Positions 45,372-54,424 of a stretch of 64,000 nt of DNA are shown one piece after another. The translations under genes were made by a program, and so were the position numbers. Numbering within the stretch: the stretch's first letter is position 1; the number at the start of each line of letters is the position of its first letter. Below the pieces are notes generated by a model. It was given only the letters and a program-made list of their open reading frames with translations, made no database searches and had not been told where the DNA came from. The DNA comes from Tenacibaculum sp. MAR_2010_89 (GTDB lineage: Bacteria > Bacteroidota > Bacteroidia > Flavobacteriales > Flavobacteriaceae), in the NCBI RefSeq assembly GCF_900105985.1, contig NZ_FNUB01000005.1, forward strand, positions 1,054,001 through 1,118,000, read 5' to 3'.

Positions 45372-46013
45372 ATGAAAAACAAATTTTTAGTAGTAGCAAT
45401 GTTGGCTACCACGATTTTTACATCTTGTAATCAAGATAAATTGGAAGAGGCTCCACTAAATAAGGAAACAAAAATATCTCGACCTTACAATATGTTAATG
45501 TATAAAGATATAGTTGCTATGTTGGAGCATTATGACAAAACAAGAAAGCCATTGTTAGAGAATGGGTTAGGGTTTGAGGATACTAGAATGAATTATTATT
45601 CAATAGAGACAATTGAGAATTATTTGGTTTATGTAAAAACATTAGCAAAGGAAAAGAACATAAAAATTACTGGAATTAATTTTATATCGGCAGCCTACCC
45701 ATACAAAACTAAGCACGGAACTCCAAATTATCAAACTAACATGTTTATGCCAACAACCGAAATTAGAGGTGAAAACGTTTGTTTTGATCCAGTATATTCA
45801 ACTAAAGATAAGATAGTGACCATGAAAGAAATGTTAGCAAAATATGGTTATAATTGGGTGTATGATACTAAGAGAGATTATGATAATCGTAATGTAGTTC
45901 TTAAAGAAGTAAAAGACAACCTTAAAAATAGAGAAACTATAGAAGATCAAATGAGTAGTGCTGGTAATTTAAGTCATAAAAAACCTCCATATCCAGATGA
46001 GGATAGTAATTAA
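45372..46013 (+). CDS. Lipoprotein of unknown family (paralog pair, copy 1)
   Basis: The 213-residue protein has a lipobox (FTSC, Cys 19), followed by YKDIVAMLEHYDKTRKPLL, GFEDTRMNYYSIETIENYL, KITGINFISAAYP, and MKEMLAKYGYNWVYD. The C-terminus is acidic and proline-rich (KKPPYPDEDSN). The same blocks recur in copy 2 at 46238. No known family. A membrane-anchored surface or periplasmic protein. Confidence 0.7.
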   Translation: MKNKFLVVAMLATTIFTSCNQDKLEEAPLNKETKISRPYNMLMYKDIVAMLEHYDKTRKPLLENGLGFEDTRMNYYSIETIENYLVYVKTLAKEKNIKITGINFISAAYPYKTKHGTPNYQTNMFMPTTEIRGENVCFDPVYSTKDKIVTMKEMLAKYGYNWVYDTKRDYDNRNVVLKEVKDNLKNRETIEDQMSSAGNLSHKKPPYPDEDSN

Positions 46014-46018
46014 AATAT

Positions 46019-46054
46019 GAAAAAAGCTAACAAATTTATTTGTTAGCTTTTTTG
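46019..46054 (+). terminator. Terminator of copy 1
   Basis: AAAGCTAACAAA and TTTGTTAGCTTT pair around a short loop with T runs after, just beyond the copy 1 stop. Confidence 0.8.
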
Positions 46055-46181
46055 TTTTTTGGTAATTGAACAACAGTAAAATACTTGAAAAGAACATAGG
46101 TTATTAGCTTTTAGGTTTAGGGTGTTTTACCTGATTGTTTTATGTAAAAGCTTGATTTACTTAGGTGCTTGTAAAAATGAT

Positions 46182-46213
46182 TTGCTTTTCAAAAGAACAA
46201 GAGTGTATATTTG
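46182..46213 (+). promoter_or_regulatory. Promoter of copy 2
   Basis: TTG at 46182-46184, 21 bases, then TATATTTG at 46206-46213, fitting the Bacteroidetes promoter with slightly long spacing. The ATG at 46238 follows 24 bases later. Confidence 0.5.
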
Positions 46214-46237
46214 ACTAGAATTAAAACCAAACGTATT

Positions 46238-46912
46238 ATGAATAAAAAGAATATATTTCAGAAAATAATTGGAATATTCAGAAGCATCTTTTGTAAAGAA
46301 TGTACCTATGAAGAGTGTATTGAAAATGCAAATGAAAATGGTGTTTTTTGTTATAAGGATGAAGGTAGAACAAAAGAGATGTTGAGCTACTCAGAAATTA
46401 TTGAAATGCTAAAAAGTTATGATACGACAAGAATAGAGCCTATTGAAAGAGTACTTGGGTATGAAGATTCTCGAGTTACAACTTTTGATTTTTTACAGTT
46501 TAAAAAATATCTAGGACATATAGAAAACTTGAGTAGAAAAGTGAAAATTGAAATTACAGGAATTAGTTTCATTGCAACTGTAAAACCAAAGCATGAAGGA
46601 AAAGAAAAGGGATATGGTAGTTTAATTTATATGCCATCTACAACTATTAGAGGTAAACAAGTTTTATTTGATCCGGTTCAAAGTGCTAAACGTGGTGAAT
46701 TAGTAACGTTTAAAGAAATGTTAGTTAAGCATGGGTATAATTGGATTTATGATTCAGAGGGGGATTATAAAGAAGGGAAAAGAAAAGACTATAATTATAA
46801 TTTACCATCAATAAAGAAAGAAACAGTTGCTTTTAGTATGAGAAACGGAGATGATATGGAAGAAATAAGCGGTGTAGGAAATAGAGGCTTACCACAACCG
46901 CCTTATAAATAA
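46238..46912 (+). CDS. Unknown protein (paralog pair, copy 2)
   Basis: The 224-residue protein from ATG 46238 (MNKKNIFQKIIGIFRSI) shares with copy 1 the blocks YSEIIEMLKSYDTTRIEPI, LGYEDSRVTTFDFLQF, ITGISFIATVKP, MPSTTIRGKQVLFDPVQS and FKEMLVKHGYNWIYDSEGDY. Unlike copy 1 it has no lipobox and its N-terminus is basic. It ends GNRGLPQPPYK. The shared tail (proline then aromatic) suggests the same partner. The TTG at 46211 is excluded by the promoter box. The next gene starts 14 bases later, so it heads the cluster with the 7-TM protein. Confidence 0.68.
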   Translation: MNKKNIFQKIIGIFRSIFCKECTYEECIENANENGVFCYKDEGRTKEMLSYSEIIEMLKSYDTTRIEPIERVLGYEDSRVTTFDFLQFKKYLGHIENLSRKVKIEITGISFIATVKPKHEGKEKGYGSLIYMPSTTIRGKQVLFDPVQSAKRGELVTFKEMLVKHGYNWIYDSEGDYKEGKRKDYNYNLPSIKKETVAFSMRNGDDMEEISGVGNRGLPQPPYK

Positions 46913-46926
46913 AATGAGACTTAAGA

Positions 46927-47571
46927 ATGGTTTTTTTCTATACAGGATATATTTTGTCAGCAGTTAGCTTTGTTATGTTTTTAGTAAAATTCAAAACGAC
47001 TTTTACGGGTCAAAAAACTAATTTGTTTTTAATTTATCTTTTTTGTCTGTTTTTTGTAGAGACATTGGCTCTTTTGCTTTCAAGTTTCCAATTTAATAAT
47101 TTCTTTTATAATGTATTGATTCTTTTAGAGTTTAATATATTGTTATTTTTATATAAAAATATTTCTGAGGATAGGCTTACAAATAAGGTAATTAAGTTAG
47201 GCGTAGTTTTGTATAATGTAGTGTATTTTTGTAGTAGTTTTTTTTATGGAATTTCAATATTTAAAACTAAATTAAATACTATAGCTCCAGTTTTTGGTTC
47301 TTTATTCATAGCTGTTACCTTACTTTTATTTCTAAGAGAAATGTTATTGTCAGAGGATATAGTAAATTATAAAAAAAATATTTTTTTTTGGATATCAACA
47401 GGCTTACTGCTTTATTATTTAGGAACACTTCCTTTAACAGCTATATTTAATTTTATGAAAGAAGGGAGTAATTTTTTTGAGTTATATAGAATTCAACATG
47501 TTTTAACTATAATAATGCATAGTTGTTTTATAATTGGTTTATTATGGAGTTGGAACAAGAGCAAGTTATAG
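46927..47571 (+). CDS. Multi-pass membrane protein, putative sensor module
   Basis: The 214-residue protein has about seven transmembrane helices (starting FFYTGYILSAVSFVMFLV, ending TIIMHSCFIIGLLWSW) and no other domain. Its end overlaps the start of the kinase gene by 28 bases, so translation is coupled. It looks like a separate sensor half for the short kinase that follows. Ligand unknown. Confidence 0.7.
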   Translation: MVFFYTGYILSAVSFVMFLVKFKTTFTGQKTNLFLIYLFCLFFVETLALLLSSFQFNNFFYNVLILLEFNILLFLYKNISEDRLTNKVIKLGVVLYNVVYFCSSFFYGISIFKTKLNTIAPVFGSLFIAVTLLLFLREMLLSEDIVNYKKNIFFWISTGLLLYYLGTLPLTAIFNFMKEGSNFFELYRIQHVLTIIMHSCFIIGLLWSWNKSKL

Positions 47572-48296
47572 TTTTAATATCAACAGTATTAGTTGTTTTT
47601 GGAGTGTTGTTTCTGATAATACTATTTACAGTTTTCCAGCGTAGAAAAAATAAATTATTACAAGAAAGAAATAGTATTAAAAAACAGTTTGAAAGAGAAA
47701 TTGCAGAAACACAAATAGAAATACGAGAAGAGACTTTACGTAATATTAGTTGGGAGTTGCATGATAATATTGGGCAACTTTTAACTTTAGCAAAAATACA
47801 ATTACAGTATGCATCACCTGATAATATGGGTGAAATAACAGAAACAATAACGAAAAGTTTAACGGAAATTAGAGCGCTTTCAAAATCTATAAACCCTGAA
47901 TTTATAAATAATATAAAATTTATTGATGCCTTACAATTAGAAATTGAACGTTTTAATAGGTTAAATTATATAAATGCTAGATTAACTATTTTAGGTGAAA
48001 CAAAAGAGATAAATCAAAAGCATGGAATTATAATTTTTAGGGTGTTACAAGAATTTTTCTCTAACACTATTAAGCATTCTAAAGCTACTAGTTTAGATGT
48101 GGTTTTAGAATATAGAAACAATGTTTTAGATATTGTAGCTAAAGATAATGGAGTAGGGTTTGAGGTAGAGAAAGTTACCTTAAAAGGTATTGGTTTACAA
48201 AATATAAAAGCAAGAATAAAATTGATAAAAGCCAAAGCAACTTTAAAATCTGAGCCTAAAAAAGGTACAACTTTAACAATTAATTACTATTTTTAA
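47544..48296 (+). CDS. NarX-type (HisKA_3) sensor histidine kinase
   Basis: The 250-residue protein from ATG 47544 has one transmembrane helix (VIVLISTVLVVFGVLFLIIL), then RNISWELHDNIGQLLTLAK with phosphoacceptor H73, and an HATPase domain (FRVLQEFFSNTIKHSKA, DNGVGFEVEKV). It lacks its own sensing domain, which fits a partner role with the preceding 7-TM protein. The upstream start at 47523 adds seven residues from the preceding gene's frame and is less likely. Cognate regulator is 55 bases downstream. Confidence 0.85.
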   Translation: MELEQEQVIVLISTVLVVFGVLFLIILFTVFQRRKNKLLQERNSIKKQFEREIAETQIEIREETLRNISWELHDNIGQLLTLAKIQLQYASPDNMGEITETITKSLTEIRALSKSINPEFINNIKFIDALQLEIERFNRLNYINARLTILGETKEINQKHGIIIFRVLQEFFSNTIKHSKATSLDVVLEYRNNVLDIVAKDNGVGFEVEKVTLKGIGLQNIKARIKLIKAKATLKSEPKKGTTLTINYYF

Positions 48297-48350
48297 GCTT
48301 TCCCCAATATCTAAGCAGAAGTCTAAATATAACCCTAACTCTACTATATT

Positions 48351-48995
48351 ATGAAATATTCAGTTGTAGTCGTAGATGACCATACACTATTGTCGCAAGC
48401 TATTGAAGGGATGGTGAATACCTTTGATAAGTTTAAAGTTTTATATACTTGTAAAAACGGAAAAGAAGTTTCCGATAAGTTTTTAGGATCGCCTAAAAAT
48501 ATTCCAGATATAGTATTAATGGATGTTAATATGCCAGTAATGAATGGTATAGAAACAACTCATTGGATTGTTGAGAATTATCCTAATGTACATGTAATGG
48601 CATTGTCAGTTGAAGATGCTGATGGTACTATCTTAAAAATGTTAAAAGCAGGGGCAGTAGGGTATTTATTAAAGGATACCCAAAAAGGAGTTTTAGAAAA
48701 AGCCTTGTTAGAGTTAATGGAGAATGGGTTTTATCATACTAAAGAAGTTACTAATTTATTGTTAGATTCTGTTTCTGGTAAAAATGGACGAAGTACAGTT
48801 AGCTTTAAAGAAAATGAATTAAAATTTATGCGTTTAGCTTGCTCTGAATTAACGTATAAGGAAATTGCTGAAAAAATGTTTTTAAGTCCTAAAACAATTG
48901 ATGGGTATAGAGATAGTTTATTTACTAAATTAGATGTTAGAAATAGAGTGGGCTTGGTAATGTATGCCATAAAAAATAAACTGTATACACCATAA
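48351..48995 (+). CDS. LuxR/NarL-family response regulator
   Basis: The 214-residue protein has a receiver domain (VVVDDH, D58 in VLMDVNMP) and a LuxR-type HTH at the C-terminus (VSFKENELKFMRLACSEL, TYKEIAEKMFLSPKTIDGYR). It is the partner of the kinase just upstream. Targets may include the paralog pair 45372/46238, by context only. Confidence 0.9.
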   Translation: MKYSVVVVDDHTLLSQAIEGMVNTFDKFKVLYTCKNGKEVSDKFLGSPKNIPDIVLMDVNMPVMNGIETTHWIVENYPNVHVMALSVEDADGTILKMLKAGAVGYLLKDTQKGVLEKALLELMENGFYHTKEVTNLLLDSVSGKNGRSTVSFKENELKFMRLACSELTYKEIAEKMFLSPKTIDGYRDSLFTKLDVRNRVGLVMYAIKNKLYTP

Positions 48996-49036
48996 AATAG
49001 TACTGTTAGGAAGAAAATATTTCCTAAATTTGCAGC

Positions 49037-49432
49037 ATGGAAGAAACAAATAGACAGCGTAAAATTGCAGGTGTATTGCAACAAGACTTAGTAGATGTTT
49101 TACAAAGAGCTGCTCAAGATGGAATGAGAGGGGTAATAATATCTGTATCAAAAGTATCAGTAACTTCAGATTTAGGTGTGGCAAAAGTATACTTAAGTGT
49201 ATTTCCATCTGACAAAAGAGATGAAATTATTGATGGAGTAAAATCTAACACCCCATTAATAAGGCATGAAATGGCTCAACGAACAAAAAATCAATTACGA
49301 AGAATGCCTGAGTTGTTGTTTTTTGGAGATGATAGCTTGGATTATATTGAAGAAATAGATAAGTCTTTAAAGGGAGATGATGTTGATCCGATTAAAAACC
49401 CAGACGTTTTACCTAAACGTCAAAAACGTTAA
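49037..49432 (+). CDS. rbfA: Ribosome-binding factor A
   Basis: The 131-residue KH-fold protein has RQRKIAGVLQQDLVDVLQRA at the start, then VISVSKVSVTSDLGVAKVYLSVF, and LRRMPELLFFGDDSLDYIEE. It helps 16S rRNA maturation in the small subunit. A TAAATTTG box at 49022-49029 fits a promoter -7 element. A terminator follows. Confidence 0.93.
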   Translation: MEETNRQRKIAGVLQQDLVDVLQRAAQDGMRGVIISVSKVSVTSDLGVAKVYLSVFPSDKRDEIIDGVKSNTPLIRHEMAQRTKNQLRRMPELLFFGDDSLDYIEEIDKSLKGDDVDPIKNPDVLPKRQKR

Positions 49433-49459
49433 CATTCTTATATAGTATATAGAAATATA

Positions 49460-49488
49460 AACTACTTGTGTTTGCAAGTAGTTTTTTT
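49460..49488 (+). terminator. Terminator of rbfA
   Basis: AACTACTTG and CAAGTAGTT pair around a four-base loop and are followed by a T run. Confidence 0.82.
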
Positions 49489-49584
49489 ATTTGTAAATAT
49501 TTTAAGTATTAAAAATATAAAGAGAATAGTTAAAAAAAAACGCATAAATTTGAAAGATTAAATTCTAATACGCATAATCAACTA

Positions 49585-50787
49585 TTGAAGTTTTCTTTAT
49601 ACATAGCTAAAAGATACTTGTTTTCAAAAAGCGGTACAAATGCAATTAATATAATTACTTTCATAGCAACCTTTAGTGTTGTGGTTGGTACTATAGCATT
49701 GTTTGTGGTTTTATCAGGATTTTCAGGTCTTCGTACTTTTAGTGATTCTTTGTTAGAGGCTTCAGATCCTGCTATAAAAATTATACCCGCTAAAGGGAAA
49801 ACTTTTGTGTATACAGAAAAAATTGATGAAGTATTAAGAAGTAATAAAGGAATTCAAGTAAGTTCAAAAGTTATAGAAGAACGAGTTTCTTTAAAATATA
49901 AAAATAAAAATCATATAGCTTACATAAAGGGTGTTGATGAGTTATATAATCAAATAGTAACTATAGATTCCTCTTTAACTGTTGGTAGATGGTTAGATAA
50001 AGAATATAGAAATACAGCAGTTGTTGGATATGGTATTTTTTACAAACTTTCATTAGGTGTTTTAGATTTTGGAGAACCTTTACAGATTTTTGTGCCAAAA
50101 CCTGGTAAAGGATTTATAAATCCTAATAATGCTTTTAATTCAGTAAGTACTCAAGTTATAGGTGTGTATTCTGGTTCTGAAGAGTTTCAGAATAAATATG
50201 TATATACTAATATTGATTTGGCTAGAGTACTACTAAATTATTCAGAAAATACGGTAACTGGTTTAGAGTTAAAATTAAAAAACTCTTTTAATAATGACGA
50301 TGTTAGAGATGAATTACAAAATGCTCTAGGTAGCAACTATGTTGTTAAAACAAAAAAACAGTTAAATGCATTATATTATAAAGTAGTAAATACAGAGAAT
50401 TTTATATCTTATTTAATATTTACATTAATAATAATAATTGCTTTGTTTAATGTAATAGGTTCAATAATTATGATGATTATTGATAAAAGAAAAAATTTAA
50501 AAACTTTATTAAGTCTTGGAGCTAGTATAAAAGAAGTTAAAAATATTTTCGTGTATCAAGGTTTTTTATTGGTTCTGGTAGGAATGATTTTTGGTCTAGT
50601 TTTAGGTATAAGTTTAGTGTTAATTCAGCTCCATTATGGTGTGTTTATGATAGCCTATAATTTACCTTATCCTGTTGAATTTAGGTGGACGAATTTATTA
50701 GTTGTAGCAACTACAATCACGATTCTTGGGTATGTAGCTGCTAAAATTGCAAGCTCTAGAATTTCTGTTAAGTTTATTGAGAAATAG
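49585..50787 (+). CDS. FtsX-like ABC transporter permease (LolC/LolE type)
   Basis: The 400-residue protein begins MKFSLYIAKRYLFSKSGTN, the LolC/E start, with a first helix near 20-45, a periplasmic loop, and three C-terminal helices (LIFTLIIIIALFNVIGSIIMMI, GFLLVLVGMIFGLVLGIS, VATTITILGYVAAKI). It probably releases lipoproteins from the inner membrane for transport to the outer membrane. The ATPase partner is not in the window. The start is TTG at 49585. Confidence 0.85.
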   Translation: MKFSLYIAKRYLFSKSGTNAINIITFIATFSVVVGTIALFVVLSGFSGLRTFSDSLLEASDPAIKIIPAKGKTFVYTEKIDEVLRSNKGIQVSSKVIEERVSLKYKNKNHIAYIKGVDELYNQIVTIDSSLTVGRWLDKEYRNTAVVGYGIFYKLSLGVLDFGEPLQIFVPKPGKGFINPNNAFNSVSTQVIGVYSGSEEFQNKYVYTNIDLARVLLNYSENTVTGLELKLKNSFNNDDVRDELQNALGSNYVVKTKKQLNALYYKVVNTENFISYLIFTLIIIIALFNVIGSIIMMIIDKRKNLKTLLSLGASIKEVKNIFVYQGFLLVLVGMIFGLVLGISLVLIQLHYGVFMIAYNLPYPVEFRWTNLLVVATTITILGYVAAKIASSRISVKFIEK

Positions 50788-50806
50788 TGCTCCTATTAAC
50801 TATATG

Positions 50807-51796
50807 TTATAGTATAGAATCTCCAAATTTGTCTTTCACTAAATTAAAAGTATCAAAAACATCTTTTGGGTCATCCATGGTTACCATTTTAAGACGGTAT
50901 TCTTTAAAATGAGGAATGCCTTTAAAATAATTAGTATAATGCCTTCTTGTTTCAACAACCCCTAGGCGTTCTCCTTTCCAATCAATAGCCATTTCTAAGT
51001 GACGACGAGCCATTTCTGTACGCTCCAAAATAGTAGGAGTAGGTAAATGTTCTCCTGTTTTAAAAAAATGTTTAACTTCTTTGAAAAACCAAGGATAGCC
51101 GATAGAAGCTCTACCTATCATACAGCCATCTAAACCAAATTTATCTCGCATTTCCATTGCTTTTTCAGGAGAATTAACATCACCGTTACCAAACACAGGA
51201 ATATGCATTCTTGGGTTGTTTTTTACTTCAGCTATTGGAGTCCAGTCTGCATTTCCTTTATACATTTGGGCACGAGTTCGACCATGAATTGAAATAGCTT
51301 TACAGCCTACATCTTGCAAACGTTCTGCAACTTCAACTATTTTAATTGAATCATGGTCCCAGCCTAAACGTGTTTTAACAGTAATAGGTAACTTAGTGTG
51401 CTTAACCATAGCTTCAGTTAACTTAACCATTAAATCGATATCTTTTAGAATACCAGCTCCAGCTCCTTTAGAAACTACTTTTTTTACAGGGCACCCAAAA
51501 TTAATGTCAATAATATCAGGGTTAGTCTTCTCTACAATTTCTACAGAACGTAACATTGAATCTAAATTGGCACCAAAAATTTGAATACCAACAGGTCTCT
51601 CTTTTTCATAAATATCTAATTTCATAACACTTTTAGCAGCATCACGGATTAAACCTTCTGAAGAAATAAATTCTGTGTAAACTACATCTGCCCCATTTTC
51701 TTTACACAAAGCTCTAAAAGGAGGATCACTTACGTCTTCCATAGGAGCTAGTAATAGAGGGAAATCAGGTAGTTCTATAGTATCAATTTTAACCAA
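50807..51796 (-). CDS. dusB: tRNA-dihydrouridine synthase
   Basis: The FMN TIM-barrel protein has LLAPMEDVSDPPFRALCKENG at the start, INFGCPVKKVVSKGAGAGI with the catalytic Cys, TVKTRLGWDHDS and PVFGNGDVNSPEKAM. It reduces uridines in the tRNA D loop. The TTG at 51796 is chosen because the TATATTTG box at 51819-51826 lies downstream of the longer start at 51829. It converges with the LolC/E-type gene with a 19-base gap. Confidence 0.92.
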   Translation of the reverse strand: MVKIDTIELPDFPLLLAPMEDVSDPPFRALCKENGADVVYTEFISSEGLIRDAAKSVMKLDIYEKERPVGIQIFGANLDSMLRSVEIVEKTNPDIIDINFGCPVKKVVSKGAGAGILKDIDLMVKLTEAMVKHTKLPITVKTRLGWDHDSIKIVEVAERLQDVGCKAISIHGRTRAQMYKGNADWTPIAEVKNNPRMHIPVFGNGDVNSPEKAMEMRDKFGLDGCMIGRASIGYPWFFKEVKHFFKTGEHLPTPTILERTEMARRHLEMAIDWKGERLGVVETRRHYTNYFKGIPHFKEYRLKMVTMDDPKDVFDTFNLVKDKFGDSIL

Positions 51797-51818
51797 AATA
51801 TTCAATGTTTTACAGCGG

Positions 51819-51826
51819 CAAATATA
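51819..51826 (-). promoter_or_regulatory. -7 promoter box of dusB
   Basis: TATATTTG on the minus strand matches TAnnTTTG and sits 22 bases before the TTG at 51796. It excludes translation starts upstream of it. Confidence 0.5.
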
Positions 51827-51866
51827 CAATATTCTCTCTCCATACCTTATTTAAATATAAGATGTA

Positions 51867-51895
51867 AAAAAAGTTTCCTGAAAAGGAAACTTTTT
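51867..51895 (-). terminator. Terminator of the cytochrome/YceI/DUF5777 run
   Basis: AAAAAGTTTCC and GGAAACTTTTT flank a short loop, after the DUF5777 stop and before dusB's upstream region. Confidence 0.82.
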
Positions 51896-51921
51896 AAAAG
51901 TAACAATATATAAATAAGTGA

Positions 51922-52800
51922 TTAAAACACTCTTACTATATTAAATCCAAATACTAAATCACCACTAGCTTTGCTTATGAATCCTGGTTCATTACTAGAT
52001 TGTGAGTTTGTAAATAATAACTGAAATACATGACCACCAGTTTCTATGTCAACACCGAAAGTATAAGGATTCGTATAATTCGAATCTTTATGTCTGTTTA
52101 AATTATGAACATATTCAGCATTTAAGCTTATTCTTTTACTTAATTTATATCTTCCTCCAAAGCCTAAAGCAAATTGATTATGATTAGCTTGCTTTACAAT
52201 ATCTAAAACTTGTAAGTTCTGACGTATGTATGTTGGAGCAAATTCGAATGAAAATTCTTTTGAAAATCTGCGAGAAGCTAATAGTTGTAGTGAATAGCTA
52301 TATCTATCTGCATCTTTCAATGTGTAATTTGAAAAAGAAGCATTTTTGATTTCTGTATTTCTATTTATAGTAGCATACCCTACTAGATTTAGGGGGAATT
52401 TATTAGATTGTTTTGCAATTCGAACTTTAGCAGAAGCAGCTAAAGTTTTTTCAAAAGACTCTCTACTAATACTGAATTGAACACCGTCCCAGAAACTATA
52501 TAAAAGTTCTATCTTGGTAAAAGCATCATCTAAACCAAAAAAACTATCAAATCCATTTTTCAAAGGGCCAAATCTATGAGAAACTATTAAGTAAAGATCC
52601 CCTTTATCAGCAATTTTAGTAGATTGTAAGTTTCCAATTTTTAATGTTTTAAATGCTGGTAAGTTAAATTGAGTTCCTGCATTTGATTCTTTATCCAATT
52701 CATCTAATAAATCATCTTGTGCGTATAAAGTAAAAGACGAAACAAGTAAAAAGGTTAAAGATAGTAGTGTTTTTCCTAGATCATTTATTTTATAATACAT
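51922..52800 (-). CDS. DUF5777-type beta-barrel protein
   Basis: The 292-residue protein has a signal peptide (TLLSLTFLLVSSFTLYAQ) and a beta-rich body (YLIVSHRFGPLKNGFDSFFG, VQFSISRESFEKT, FALGFGGRYKLSKRISLNAEY) ending SGDLVFGFNIVRVF, typical of DUF5777 outer-membrane barrels. It overlaps the OB-fold gene start by 16 bases and belongs to the run 54036-51922. Confidence 0.82.
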   Translation of the reverse strand: MYYKINDLGKTLLSLTFLLVSSFTLYAQDDLLDELDKESNAGTQFNLPAFKTLKIGNLQSTKIADKGDLYLIVSHRFGPLKNGFDSFFGLDDAFTKIELLYSFWDGVQFSISRESFEKTLAASAKVRIAKQSNKFPLNLVGYATINRNTEIKNASFSNYTLKDADRYSYSLQLLASRRFSKEFSFEFAPTYIRQNLQVLDIVKQANHNQFALGFGGRYKLSKRISLNAEYVHNLNRHKDSNYTNPYTFGVDIETGGHVFQLLFTNSQSSNEPGFISKASGDLVFGFNIVRVF

Positions 52801-53168
52801 TGGTTGAGTTTTAATTCGTTTAGTAATTCGTCGTATCCTATAACAGTTCCTTTTACTGTTATTTTATCTTGTTGTTTCTTTGTTAAGCGAGCATCTTTTC
52901 TTAATTGACAAAAAATAAAGTCGTCTAGAATGAAACCATTATTTACAACAGAAGTTATTGTTCCTTCTAATTCAATTGTTTTAGTGTTCCATTTATCAAA
53001 ACCTTTTTGGAGCTCTTCAATGAACATTTCAGAACTTCCGGTATAAACTGCTTCAATTTCTTCCGTAGTTTTATGAGGTTTATATACTTGCTTGTATACA
53101 ACTATTCCACCTATAAAAATAATGCTTATGGCTAATAAAAACCACTTACTTTTTTTCTGAAAGCTCAT
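52785..53168 (-). CDS. OB-fold (tRNA_anti-like) membrane-anchored protein
   Basis: The 127-residue protein has one N-terminal helix (WFLLAISIIFIGGIVVYKQV) and an OB-fold core: GTITSVVNNGFILDDFIFCQL, then QDKITVKGTVIGYDELL. The tRNA_anti-like family covers such anchored OB folds with unknown ligands. It overlaps the YceI gene by 23 bases and the DUF5777 gene by 16 bases. Confidence 0.75.
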   Translation of the reverse strand: MSFQKKSKWFLLAISIIFIGGIVVYKQVYKPHKTTEEIEAVYTGSSEMFIEELQKGFDKWNTKTIELEGTITSVVNNGFILDDFIFCQLRKDARLTKKQQDKITVKGTVIGYDELLNELKLNQCIIK

Positions 53169-53679
53169 AATTAATGATAATGTTTATTTTGCTGGCTATT
53201 TTTTTTCTAATAATGCTAGGTATTTCAATGTTATAATCCTTAGGGCTTACGGAAAAATTACCAGTCAGTTTAATTTTTTCATCTTTTTTGTTTAAAGAAA
53301 TAGGAAAAGAGATTTCTTTTGAGATACCTCTAATAGTTAATTTCCCTTTTAATGTATAGGTAGTTTTAGAATTAAGATTGTCAAATTTGAAATTTTCAAT
53401 TTTACCCCTGAAAACAGCTTTTGGGTAAGTGTCTGAATCCATATAGTTTTCATTAAAGTGCTCTTGCATCAAGGCGACTTTAAATTTAAAGGCACTTACA
53501 AAAAGTTGGGAAGCTACATCGCCATTTTTAGTAAGTATAGCAGAAGTACTATTATTAATTGCTTCAACTGGTTCAAAAGCATCAACTGAAGCTTTGAATT
53601 CGGTTATTCCAGTTCTAGTAAAGTATTTTTGGGCGAAAATGGTTTGTCCAATAAATAATAATATAATTAATAGTCTCAT
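53146..53679 (-). CDS. YceI-family periplasmic lipid-binding protein
   Basis: The 177-residue protein has a signal peptide (LIILLFIGQTIFAQ) and the YceI lipocalin-like fold (FTRTGITEFKASVDAF, YPKAVFRGKIENFKF, TLKGKLTIRGISKEISFPIS). YceI proteins bind polyisoprenoids. It follows the cytochrome gene by 12 bases. Confidence 0.85.
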   Translation of the reverse strand: MRLLIILLFIGQTIFAQKYFTRTGITEFKASVDAFEPVEAINNSTSAILTKNGDVASQLFVSAFKFKVALMQEHFNENYMDSDTYPKAVFRGKIENFKFDNLNSKTTYTLKGKLTIRGISKEISFPISLNKKDEKIKLTGNFSVSPKDYNIEIPSIIRKKIASKINIIINYELSEKK

Positions 53680-53691
53680 GAGTTCTTGTTT

Positions 53692-54036
53692 TTATTCAAT
53701 ATATCCGTCCGATTTCCATTTGTCTATAACGTTTTTTTTGTCAGTAGCAAGTGGACTACTAGGAGGCATGGTGTTATTGTCTATTCTAAAGTGTAAATTA
53801 CCATTTTGAGCAGCGTTTTTAACTTGGGTGTAATTTGTTAAAGATAATCCAGCTGCTGGACTTGAAGCAGAATGACATCCAGAGGTTGCACAACTATTGT
53901 CGATAATAACTTTTACATTTTTGCTATAAGTAATTTCTTCTGTAATAGGCGGAGTTATCGGTACTTCTGAAGAAGAACAGCTAGTTAATGATATTGTTAG
54001 TAAAGAAAATAGAATAAAAGCAGTGAGATTTTTCAT
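53692..54036 (-). CDS. Mono-heme c-type cytochrome-like lipoprotein
   Basis: The 114-residue protein has a lipobox LTSC (Cys 20) and a heme-binding-type motif CATSGCH in NSCATSGCHSASSPA, a C-x4-CH form instead of CxxCH. The distal methionine could be in NNTMPPSSP, giving His/Met ligation. It is first in the run leading to YceI, an OB fold and DUF5777, so it may serve electron transfer in the periplasm. Confidence 0.75.
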   Translation of the reverse strand: MKNLTAFILFSLLTISLTSCSSSEVPITPPITEEITYSKNVKVIIDNSCATSGCHSASSPAAGLSLTNYTQVKNAAQNGNLHFRIDNNTMPPSSPLATDKKNVIDKWKSDGYIE

Positions 54037-54365
54037 GAATTCTGAATTTTAAATGATTAGTTTTTTTGTTACGTGATAATTTTTGATTTTTTTCAAAAAT
54101 CTTGTCTTGGTACAAATAAACTAAAAGTCAGTCTATTATATATGGATATGGTGGTTGAGGGGGAAAAATATACCTATGAAAAGGAAAAAAGAATGGTGAA
54201 GGAGATAAAGAAAACATATTTTTTTAATGGAATGAATTATTATTTAGTTGTATAATTACTTTTCAAGGTTTTATTTTCCTTGGAATAAATATAAGCAAAT
54301 TTTTTACCAAAATGTAAAATATTTTAAATAGCTCTTTTTATAGGGGACTAACTGTTAATTTTTTA

Positions 54366-54396
54366 TTTGCTTAAGCATGTAATTAGCGTATCTTTG
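54366..54396 (+). promoter_or_regulatory. Promoter of lepA
   Basis: TTG at 54367-54369, exactly 19 bases, then TATCTTTG at 54389-54396: an exact TTG-N19-TAnnTTTG promoter, 28 bases before the ATG. Confidence 0.75.
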
Positions 54397-54424
54397 TCGG
54401 TCATCAGTATATAGATTTAGATAC

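Noticed and set aside
54073..54255. Plus-strand ORF of 60 codons upstream of lepA
   Set aside because: No ATG near the start, no conserved pattern seen, and it is separated from the lepA promoter; a 37-codon ATG version exists but nothing supports it.
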